Below are positions 14,701-26,700 of a stretch of DNA of 64,000 bases, piece by piece. The notes under the pieces are model-generated. The model was not told where the DNA came from. It worked only from the letters and a program-made list of their open reading frames with translations, and ran no database searches. Source of the DNA: Struthio camelus (taxonomy: Eukaryota > Chordata > Aves > Struthioniformes > Struthionidae); the NCBI RefSeq assembly GCF_040807025.1, contig NC_090964.1, positions 2,790,001 through 2,854,000 of the forward strand, in the 5' to 3' direction. Both the position numbers and the translations under genes were made by a program. The first letter of the stretch is position 1. Every line of letters begins with the position of its first letter.

Positions 14701-17700
14701 GGTTGCATCCAGAATATCTGGAATACCCTCTACGCCTGTTGTTTGCATTTCAATTTTAAACGTGGCTGCACTTACTGAATGTTGACACACGTGGAGTCTG
14801 AAATGCAAGCCTCTGATGATTTGCCATTTGAGAACTTAAATGTTTTAACATGTGAATGTGTGAGAGCTTGTATGCGTTGGAAGATTCTCAGACAAACCTG
14901 AACTCATTTGATTTGTTTCTGTTGGCTCCTAAGAGTAGAGCCACCATGTGGTCTTCCATTTCTGTGGATCAGAGACTTTGCTGTGTCATCAAATGTCACC
15001 TTTAAGCAAGACCTTCAACAGAGGCCAGCAATTTGGTAATGAATGTCATCTGGCCTTTCTGACTCTTACCCTTGTGTGTCATGTCCCAGCAGCATCTTTG
15101 AGATGTGAGCAGTGATGTAGATTGTGGCCTCCTTGCTACGCTCTCCTTCTCATACAGCCTTCAGAGATAGTCATCCCCTTTCATTCAAGTAGAATGGTGA
15201 AGCAAAACATACAAATTGATGGTCCTGAATTCAGTGAAGTTCAAAGCATCACACGTGTTTACATTATAGGATGCTACAGATGGGTGGTGACTGACAGCAC
15301 ACTGTGATGTTGTAGGTGGTTCTCAGGAGCTTTCCCTCTTTAAGGAAGCAGTTGCCCTCTAATTGGTGTGTATAACAGCAGATCTATCCCTCAGTATTTT
15401 TTCTTACTTGGTTCTAAAGGCTCTAAGCAATTTATCCATTATTTTGAGGTACTGGCCAGTGCATGGTCCAGCCTTTAACCAGGGATACTCCAGTTCTACA
15501 TGAATTCTTATAAGAATTGCAAAGTCTTGAGTTCAAGAGCCAGACTAAATTCAGACTCTGCTGAACTGTCTTGGTCCAGGTTCAGAAACTGGTCTGGGTC
15601 ACCTTTCTGTTCCCTCTTCCTTCCTAGAATGGCCCAGAGGGTAACCCCGGACAAAGACGTGGCTGACCCTGCACCTCTCTGCCTTCCTGAGACAGTTCTG
15701 GTCCCATTTCTGAACTAGTCAGGGAGATGCCTGGAATGTTAAATCTTATCCCCGAAGTGTTAATAAAGGATTCGAGGGTATCTACCATGGTGGTCATAGT
15801 ACCCTGCACCTCAAAGCATTGATTTTGTATGGTGGTGCTTTGCTCCTTCCCTGTGAAGGGTGTTCTTGCCAATAGGCTATATAATGTGTGCTTATCCCAG
15901 TAATGGCCATGGTGCTTAGCCAAGACTTCATCTCCTGCGCTAAGTACATTCCTGTCATTCCTCCTGATCTTTTGGCTAGGGCAATGTAGCTGTAGTGTGA
16001 AGTCACCATGCTATAATTTGTGTGTGGTTAATACACTCCAGATAACTTCACTCACTTACTGTTGTTTAAATGATAATCAAAAGCCGTTTTGCTGTGAAAC
16101 AGGAGTAAATAGTATACGCTGAGTTGGAAATAGCACGTGTTATAGAGGGTTGCTGGACTCGGAAAAGGTGTTTGACTAGCCTGGGAAATCTGGGAAGGAA
16201 AGACATTATTAAATATTTCTTTTGTTCTCTGATTCCAGACTGATGGTTTTTGATTCTCTCTCAGGAAATATTAAGAAAAAAAATTGAAAAATAAAGCAGC
16301 TTCAGGGTAGTGAGATGTCTGAGGGTTTACAGGCCTTAGGTGGTTGCAGGGAGCTCTGTCTTTGGCCTTGTACCACAGGCAGGATGCAGTAAGTAGCTCT
16401 GAACTGGCAGGGACTTAACTGAGGAGATGGATCTGTTTTGAAATGATGGGGCAAATAAATCATGTTTTATGTTCTAGTAAAGGTTCAATGTCTATTGCTT
16501 CAATGAAGCAAGGTCACATCTTATCTTTTGCAAAGGAGGTTTGTGGCCAATGTTTGTTTTGAGACGTGAGGGGATGAGAACTGTGCGACTTCTTTCTTCT
16601 AGGAGATGCATCCACAAGTCCCTCATTGTCAAGAGCAACAGCAAGTAAAGAGTTAGATGAGCAGACAAGAAAAAACGTCCCTGGGAAAAACAGGGGTAAG
16701 AGGAAAGCAGACACCTCCTCCTCACAGGACAGTGAACTGGAGGTAAGTGGTAGTCTGATTTTCTACAGGTAGCGTTTCAGAATAGTGTGGCAGTACAAGT
16801 CCTCCCCTCTTTCTTTCCTATGGAAAACGGAAGAGAAAAATTTGGGAAACTCCCCTGACTATGTTATCCAAGAGCCAGCCCGAATGAGTTCTTCAGTGGT
16901 CCTTAAAAAGCATCACTTAAGTGCTGCTTAAAATCACAGCAGCGTCAGTGAAAGAGATGTCTGGAGGTCTCTAGTCCAGCCTTCTGCATGGCTTTGTCTA
17001 GCTGAGTCTTGAGAACCTCCAGGCTTGGAGACCTTCCACCTCTCTAGTGAGCTGTTGCAGGGCTACCACGCTCATCTGGGGAAGAAGATTTTCTTTCCCT
17101 AACCTGAATCTCCCAAGCTGCAAACTTCCCCCTTATTATATTATCTGTCACTACTGATAAGAATTTGGCTCCATCATCTCTGTGGTTGCCCTTCAAGTAG
17201 TTGTGGGGTGCTATTAGATCACCCATAATCTCCTCTTTGCCGAGATAAACTGTCCCAGCTCCTTCAGCCTCTCCACTAGACCCCAGGATGCTGACCATCT
17301 TGGTAGCCCTTTGCTGGGCCCTTTTCAGTTTCCTCACATACCTCTTGAAATGGGGATCCAATGCTGGGCCCAGTATTCCATGAGTGGCCTTCCCAGTGAC
17401 AAGTAGGGTGGGACTTTCTTCCATCATCAGCTGGCCGTGCTTCTCCTAATATATTTCAGCATGCAGTTCACCTTATTCACCATGAGAGTGCACTGTTTGA
17501 TTGGTATAGCACCTGGTGCCTAATACAACCTCCAGCTTCCAGGCTGGACTGATACAAGGGGTTATTCTACTCCACATGTAGAACTTTGCACTTCCTGAAT
17601 TTCTTGTAGATTTTTTGGCCCATTTTTCAAAGTTATCAAAGTCCTTCTGTATTGAAACTCTGCTATTTGTCACAACAGCCAGTCCCCCTAATTTATCTTA

Positions 17701-20700
17701 AAAAAGGAATCTCTGATATACATTGGGGTCATTTAGCTGATGCTTCCTAGATCAAAGCATTCACAAGCAGATACACTGGATTCCTCTCTCATGCAGATAG
17801 TAAAATTTTTTACCCTGCCAGGAATCTGAAGTTCATTAACACTCTGGGCTTTTGCTTTTATAATTGGAAAAGCAAGAGAAGCTTTTGAGAAGGTTTGATC
17901 AAGAGAGTCTTACTCCAAGTGTATAGTTACACTGTAGCAGTATATAAACTCCAATGTTACACAGAAATAGTTTAATTAATAACATATTTAACCTATGGGA
18001 TGAATACTGTTGTTCATATCTGTCAGAAGCATGCTGCAACTAACCACAAAATGAACCCCAAAACTGGCTCCTTTATTGTAGTAATTGGAATATCTCAACT
18101 CTAACCTGCTTTTATTCTCTACTCAGCGAGTGTTTCTGTGGGACTTGGATGAGACCATCATAATCTTCCATTCACTTCTCACAGGGTCGTATGCTCAGAA
18201 ATATGGCAAGGTAATATTGTCTTTTCTGTGGAAGAAAAAACTCTATCTGTCATGCAGAAGTAAACAATCTTAGCAAAAGGAATAGAAAATGATATTTTGG
18301 ATTAAATGTGTATGGTGGTGTTTTTAACTTGTTGCCCATCTAGGGAGGGAAGAACCACTAAATTTGGGTTTATACAGAACTAGGATATGAATATCGCAAA
18401 CACTTCCATCCTAACAATGCAAGGCTTAAAATTTCAAACTGTCTTTATCATCTTTGGGAATTAATGAGGTCGTAGCATACAGTGAAAAGAAGTATTATTT
18501 TCTTCTCTTAAATATATTGAGATATACACAAACATTTTGTTTGGGTTGCTCCTGAAAGTGAATCAGTCCCTGCCGTGCAATACTGAAGTGTTTTGTTACG
18601 TTTTGGGTCAATGTATTACCAGAATGTGGATTTTATTTTTTTTTTTTTGCTTCAGTTGCTTAAAACTTTAGGAAGATTGTAGTTTGCACCATTGAATGAT
18701 AGCAGGTGGAATTATACCATATGCAATGAAAGCCCTGTGCAACTTAACTGATCAAAAGTTTCTCACAATTTACTTTTAGCCTGTAACCAAAGTAAGCTTA
18801 CATTTTCTCCCTCCCTCTCCCTCCCTCTCCCTCCCTCTCCCTCCCTCTCCCTCCCTCTCCCTCCCTCTCCCTCCCTCTCCCTCCCTCTCCCTCCCTCTCC
18901 CTCCCTCTCCCTCCCTCTCCCTCCCTCTCCCTCCCTCTCCCTCCCTCTCCCTCCCTCTCCCTCCCTCTCCCTCCCTCTCCCTCCCTCTCCCTCCCTCTCC
19001 CTCCCTCTCCCTCCCTCTCCCTCCCTCTCCCTCCCTCTCCCTCCCTCTCCCTCCCTCTCCCTCCCTCTCCCTCCCTCTCCCTCCCTCCCTCCCCCCCGCC
19101 CCCGACAGGATCCAACTCTAGTGATTGGCTCAGGTCTGTCAATGGAGGAGATGATTTTTGAAGTAGCTGATACTCACTTGTTTTTCAATGACTTGGAGGT
19201 ATGTGGCAAATGTTTTTGAAAGGCAAAACATCCACGTTGCCTACTTAGAATTACACTACATTATGAGGGCAGATGGCTTCACAGCCACTTAATGCTGAAA
19301 CTTAACAGTATCTCCCAAAATTGAAGAGGTTCTAAGCACAGCCAGATCGTTCTCCAGATACGTTCTTTGTTATCCAAAGTGTGAGGCATAATGTTAGTGT
19401 CCTGGAGACTTCTAGGGTCATGAACTCTCTTAGCTCTCTTACAGGTTTCTTCTTGTACCTGTTGGAATAACCTGAGTGGCTACATTGTAGTTTCATTCTG
19501 GGCTGGAAAGCACTTTGCTTTCACTGACCCTACTTTGAAAAGGAGACCTGAGACATGGGGAAGAGGATGACCTTGAGTATGTCAATTCAGAGGGCTTTGG
19601 CAAAGCCAGGTATCAGAATCCAATTTCTGACACTCAGACAGTGTATCAGTAGGTTATGTTGACTGTGTAACAACTCTGAAGGATGCACTTCGATCAAAAA
19701 GCACATTGTACACACTAAGGTGATCAGGAGTAGTCAGCATGGACTCACCAAGGGGAAGTCACGCTTAACCAACCTGAGAGCCTTCAGTGATAGAATGAGT
19801 GGCTGAGTAGATGAGGGGAGAGCAATGGATGCTGTCTACTTTTGACTCCAGTAAGGCTTTCGACACTGCCTCCCATCACATCCTTATAGGCAAGCTGAGG
19901 AAGTAGGGGCTGAAGGGCAGCGCTCAGAGGGTTGTGATCAGTGGCCCAAAGTCTAGCTGGAGGCCTGTAGCTAGCGGTGTTCCCCAGGGGTTAAGACTGG
20001 GTCCAATCCTGTTCAACTTATTCATCCATGACCTGGAAGATGGGTCCCAGGGTGCACCCTCAGTGAGTTTGTTGATGATCCAAAACCGGGAGGAGTGGCT
20101 GATACACCAAAGGGCTGTGTTGCCGTTCAGAAGGACCTCAACAGGCTGGAGAGCTGGGTGGAGAGGAACCTCACAAAGGCAAACGCAGAGCCCTGCACCT
20201 AGGGAAGAATTAGCCCCAGGCACCAGTACAGACTGCTTTCCCCCCCCCCCTTTTTTTTTTTTTTTTTAAATATCACACTCTTTTATAAGCTGTAAAATTT
20301 CACTATGTTTCTGGATTACAACTGTGGCTTTCTTTTTCTTTCTTTCATTTTTTTTTTTGTCTTAAACAGGAGTGTGACCAGGTACACATAGATGATGTGG
20401 CATCTGATGACAATGGCCAAGATTTAAGGTGGTGTACTGAGGAATGCATCAAATGTAAAGCTGATATAATCTGCTTTTTGGGGGGGACTTGCAAAACAAA
20501 CTAAAGTAGAATGTGGTTAAGGAATGAGCGTTAGCATTGTGCAGGGGATAAAACTTGGCAATCAAAGTTGGCTTGCTGAATAGTTTTTCTGTCAAAACCT
20601 ATGAAAGATTTAAAACTTCTGGGATTATAATGTGAATTATACTGTCCACTAGCAAACATTACCTGTGTGCTCAGTGACATGACATGGATGGACCAACACC

Positions 20701-23700
20701 TCAAACTTTGTTGATCTTGACCTCTGAAAGCCTCCCTACAATCTGCCCCCTGCCGTCTTGCAGGTATTGTGCAGAATTTTTTAGTGGGCATAAGATTTGC
20801 CTGCAAGATAGGTTAATTCAAACACATGGATAGGCCATTAGAGATCCATTAGAGGTTTTAATTTACCCACACTGACATCAGCTAGGGGCACATGAGATCA
20901 GCTTTCTCGGGACACCGTGCCTGGAAACAAGAGGCACAAACGTTATTACATGTTGTGCCAGCTAGTTTAGTTCTTCAGCTACTTGTGCCTAAGCAATTGC
21001 CTCCGCCACCCTGACCAGGGAAGGGGGTGGGTCATCTGAAAGTTTGTGGAAATGTAGCGGCCTCAAAAGTAGGTGACAAGTGAGAAGTGGCCACTTTACA
21101 CTAACTGTGCTCCTATGTTTGTAGGTGAGCTGTCATGCACTAGCCCAAAGAAATCGCTTGTGCAAGTCTGTATAGAGCTTATTGCCACATATTTTCTTCC
21201 TGTGGTTTTCAAGCTTCACTTTAAAGAAGGTGAACTTTTCATCCCAGCTTTGTGTTTGTCTTTGAGACAGTATTAAGACAAAATGAGAATGGCTTTGCTT
21301 TAAAAGGAGGGTGACAGCTGTTTGGTGATGTCCCTCAGGTGTTTATGCTATTGAATTCTTTAAATGTCATTGTTGACAAAAACAAGGTTTGGAATATTTG
21401 GGGCACCAAGAGGTAGGCAAGGCCCATGATAGTGTTTACTTGATGCAGTCAAAGTATGAAGTTTCACCAAAAGATCTATAGGATGACAGTGACAGTGTTT
21501 ATAGTAGCATTTCACAGAATCACAGAATCGTTTAGGTTGGAAGGGACCTCTGGAGATCAGCTAGTCCAACCTCCCTGCCCCAGCAGGGTCACCTAGAGCA
21601 TATTGCCCAGGATCACATCCAGACGGCTTTTGAATATCTCCAGCGAAGGAGACTCCACCACCTCTCTGGGCAACCTGTTCCAATGCTCTGTCACCCTCAC
21701 AGTGAAGAAGTTTTTTCTCAGGTTCAGATGGAACTTCCTGTGGTTCAGTTTCTGCCCGTTGCCTCTTGTCCTGTTGCTGGGCACCACGGAGAAGAGACTG
21801 GCCTCATCCTCTTGACACTCCCCCTTCAGATACTTGTACACATTGATGAGATCCCCTGTCAGTCTTCTCTTCTCCAGGCTCAACAGGCCCAGCTCTTGCA
21901 GTCTTTCTTCATAGGAGAGGTGCTCCAGCCCTCTAATCATCTTGGTAGCCCTCCGCTGGACTCTCTCCAGGAGTGCCATGTCTCTCTTGTACTGGGGTGT
22001 ACTGGGGAGCCCAGAACTGAGTGCACACTGAGCATGGAATGCCTACCCAATCCTTGAGGAAAAACAGATCACCATTCTCAGATGCAGAATCTGAGCATAA
22101 CCCCAATCCTAGATGATTTTATTTTTCACTTTTACAGAACTTTACCAAAACATTGCAGTGTAACAAAAGTAAATTGAGGGCCAAAAGGTTAAAAGTAAAT
22201 CTGATGTTCAAAAATAAATGATAAAAATATGAAGTATCTCTTTCAGGAAGCAGAGATGTGAAAAGATATGACCTTGTACATGAATTGGGGAAGGCTTTCG
22301 TTACAAAGGGAGATGTAGAGTTATGTTTGGGACTGTCCTAGAAGACAGGATAAGCCAACTGAAGAGCTCACTCTTGCTAAATGGGCTCCCCCACCCTTGT
22401 CAGGACCCAGCTGTGCATTACTGCTGCCTATCTGGAATCAGCTCAGGTTTTGATTGACCCTGTGTGAGCTGATTGTGTACCCTGTCGCGGGGCTGGAGGA
22501 TAGTTTTCTGCTGCCTTAGTTAGACCTTTCCATGAGCCATTTCAGCTAAGAATCGCCTGTCTATGGGTGGGGGGAAATATTGGGCAAAGGGAACGTGATG
22601 GAGCTTGCTGCAGTCATGAGCTGGTAAATCAGCTTATCTGCTTGTGGAGCTGCAGCTGCGCTCTCCAAAGAAGCAGATACTACGTTTGAAATGTAATACT
22701 GGCATTTATCATGGTAGGGATGAGAGAGAGGTTAGTAGAACAATGTTCTATATTGTGGAGAAGTGAGTAGTCAAAGAGCAAAGGAAGGCTGTGTAGTGGA
22801 AGGTGTGAAAGAGGAGTTGAATCAATACATGCCAATGCATGTTAAGAGATTCTGAACTGCTGTTTAGAGTCAGCAGCAAGTGGAGTTGGCTATTAGAGTA
22901 CATTTTTCAGAGAAGTCAGTCTCCACTGTCAGTGGTATAATGTTAGTTGTGCAGAGTTCCTCTCCCTAGGGTTTTTCTAGCTGCTGTCAGAGCTGAAGTC
23001 TGCAAGCCAGCCAGAAACACTGTAGTGATCCTGCTGCTGTTGCACATGTAACAGATCTGGTTTTCTGAAACAGCAACTACAATTTCTCCACGGATGGCTT
23101 CAGCGGCTCAGGAAGTAATGCAAATCACAGCTCCTCAGTTGGCGTCCAGGGTGGAGTGGACTGGATGAGAAAACTGGCATTCCGCTACCGCAGGGTACGA
23201 GAGATCTATGACAAATATAAAAGTAACGTTGGAGGTGAGTGTTCACATACACTGATATCTGACCGCTAAATGGCATTCTCCTAATGCTAAAAAAGACCAA
23301 GTCTCCATGGAATATAAGAGGAATTTAATCAACTGGTTCTTCTATTTCTGAATTCAGTGGGCACATACAATTTCCAAGGGATGTTACAAGAAATATGCAA
23401 GCAGTACTTCTTACAAAACTGAATGGCAGTCCAGTGCGGTCTACAAGTTATCATGTAGACAGAGGCAATGGGTCAGTCCTATATTTAAGAGAATGATTTG
23501 ATGCTACTTTTGTATGAAAGACTACGTACCACTCTTCTTAAAATGAACCTAAATGGCTATATATTGCTCTTCCTAGAAGGACTTGGCAAGCCTTTTCACC
23601 TGTGTCTTCACAAAATCTATATTTTGATGTGCCATTGCCAAGAAATAGTATCCACTCTTCTGGCTGGTGTGCTCGCAATTTGGTGTGACTTCTATAAAGT

Positions 23701-26700
23701 CTGTTTGCAAAGTCACTTGAATCCTTCTTCAGATTTTGCCTCCCTTCCAATGCCAGAGCAGTAATAATGCTGCAGACCACAGCCTTATCCCACAGATATC
23801 AAATATAAATGATGGTGCTGTTTAGTCCAAGTCTTGGCATTGAGGGCCCTAGGAATGGGGAACAGCTGGAACAGTCACCTGACTGGATGACTTAGCCTGG
23901 TACGTTGTGCGTTTGAGTACCCTTTAGCCTATGCAAAACAAGTTGGATATAACATTTTCTTGGTTATATTTTCTTACATGCAGGGTGATCAAAATTGCCA
24001 CTTTCAGCCTTAAAAATCTTTTAACATTAGCCTGTATTTCAGAATGCCACAATTACCTCAATTCTGGTAGGGATCAGCATTGTTACTCCACGCTTTTACA
24101 TATGGCAAACCTGGATGCAGAGTTTTTCAGGAGCTCTATAAGGCCACATAGTAAATCAGCTGGCAGCACAGCCCAGAATTAATCCCTCATGTAGCCGCAT
24201 TTTCAGAGGGCTACTATACTTCAGGGGTATAGTGAGGAGAGCTGGGGCAGGAGTGAGGAGGGGGGGGTTCTTTTTGCATGGCTGGAAATTGGGTGGAAAC
24301 AGTTCAGACTCAAGATGCTCATTTATTGTTGAGTTGTATTTAATAATGGGAGCAGGTTTGGGTGTGTAGTCTCTGCTGTTTTTTAAGTTCTGGCTGCTTC
24401 TAGTTTGGAATTGGATGCTTTCAGACAATGGTATCTAAAAGGCATTAAAATGGGAAAAGTCCTCAGGCAGGTGCTGAGCAGAAAGTCGGAATGGTAGTTC
24501 CTCTGTTGTCTGCATCCTCTGATAACGTCTATGATCATGAGTGTTTTGTACAAAAGAAATGCAGTTCATTGGGTGTATCCTAAGAAATGGTTTTGAAATA
24601 GAGAAAAATATTCTGCCCCATTCTCCACAGGCAGAATCACAGATTGGTGTCTAGGCTCATCTGTATGACTGGAAGTTGATTCCTCCCATTGTCTTGCGAC
24701 AGTCTCAGGTGTCATCTGACTTCAGTACAGTGTTACTTATTGCAGAATGCTGGCAGCTGTTAGATTGAGCTATCGCCATCTCTGTATTAGATTTACTAAC
24801 TTAACTGAGAAAACTCATGTTGCCTCCATTGCAGGCCTTCTTAGCCCGCAGAAGAGAGAAGCTCTGCAACGACTAAGGACTGATATAGAAGTGCTAACAG
24901 ATTCCTGGCTAGAAACTGCGTTAAAGTCCCTGCTACTTATACAGTCCAGGTATGGAAACTGAAAACGTGAGTGTGTTGCTTTCGCAGCCATTCTTCTCAC
25001 TTAAATTTGCGTATAGTGCTACGTTGCAGCAATGTTCCTGTAAAATATCACAGGTATTGCTTGTCACAGGTAATGGGAAACAAAGTGAATGGGTGCAGGA
25101 ACTCCACTCTTTGGGATCGCTTTGGGATTTTGCTACTGCAACATCTGTCAATAGGAAGGTCCGTTTAATACGACTACACTTGCAAAATTGCACTTCTGCA
25201 GGAAAATTGCTGTTCTGCTGGAATTTCCAGAACTGAATCACAGAATCACGGAATGGCCGAGGTTGGAAGGGACCTCTGGAGATCAGCTAGTCCAAACCCC
25301 CCTGCTCAAGCAGGGTCACCTAGAGCACATTGCACAGGATTGTATCCAGATAGCTTTTGAATATCTCCAAGGATGGAGACTCCACAGCCCCTCTGGGCAA
25401 CCTGTCCCAGTGCTCTGTCAACCTCACAGTGAAGAAGTTTTTCCTCAGTTTCAGATGGAACTTCCTGTGGTTCAGTTTGTACCCAGTGCTTCTCGTCCTG
25501 TCGCTGGGCACCACTGAAAAGAGTCTGGCTCCATCCTCTTTACACGCTCCCTTCGGATGTTTATATGCATTGATGAGATCCTCCCCTCAGTCGTCTCTTC
25601 TCTAGGCTGAACGGTTGCAGCTCTCTCAGCCTTTCTTCACATGAGAGATGCTCTAGACCCTTCATCATCTTAGAAGCCCTCCGCTGGACTTGCTCCAGTA
25701 GCCCCTTGTCTCTCTTGTCCTGAGGAGCCCAGAACTGGACACAGGACTCGAGGTGGGGCCTCACCAGGGCTGAGGAGAGGGCAAGGATCACCTTCCTCGA
25801 CCTGCTGACAACGCTCTTCCTGATGCAAACCAAGTTACCCTTGGCCTTCTTGGCCACAAGGGCACATTGGTGGCCCATGTTCAACTTGTCCACCAGCACT
25901 CCCAGGTCCTTCTCTGCAGAGCTACTTTCCAGCAGGTCAGCCCCCAGCCTGTACTGGTGCCTGGGGCTAATTCTTCCCTAGGTGCAGGGCTCTGCGTTTG
26001 CCTTTGTGAGGTTCCTCTCCACCCAGCTCTCCAGCCTGTTGAGGTCCTTCTGAACGGCAACACAGCCCTTTGGTGTATCAGCCACTCCTCCCGGTTTTGG
26101 ATCATCAACAAACTCACTGAGGGTGCACCCTGGGACCCATCTTCCAGGTCATGGATGAATAAGTTGAACGGGATTGGACCCAGTCTTAACCCCTGGGGAA
26201 CACCGCTAGCTACAGGCCTCCAGCTAGACTTTGGGCCACTGATCACAACCCTCTGAGCGCTGCCCTTCAGCCACTTGTCAGTCCACCTCACTGTCTGCTC
26301 CTCTAGCCCCTGCTTCCTCAGCTTGCCTATAAGGATGTGATGGGAGGCAGTGTCGAAAGCCTTACTGGAGTCAAAAGTAGACAGCATCCATTGCTCTCCC
26401 CTCATCTACTCAGCCACTCATTCTATCACTGAAGGCTCTCAGGTTGGTTAAGCGTGACTTCCCCTTGGTGAGTCCATGCTGACTACTCCTGATCACCTTC
26501 TTATCCTTGATATGCTTGGAAATGGCATCCAGGGTGAGCTGCTCCATCACCTTTCCAGGGATCGAGGTAAGACCGACAGGCCTGTAGTTCCCTGGATCCT
26601 CCTTATTGCCCTCTCTGAAGACTGGAGTGACGTTAGCTTTCTTCCCGTCCTCAGGCACCTCTCCTGATCGCCGTGACCTTTCCAAGATGATGGAGAGTGG

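Noticed and set aside
18798-19142. A 114-codon minus-strand ORF rich in Gly/Arg/Glu
   Set aside because: It is only the translation of the 10-bp satellite.
19924-20269. Open frames on both strands of 99-111 codons
   Set aside because: Both are shadows of the CR1 fragment; the minus-strand one recurs at 25867-26256 only because the DNA is duplicated.
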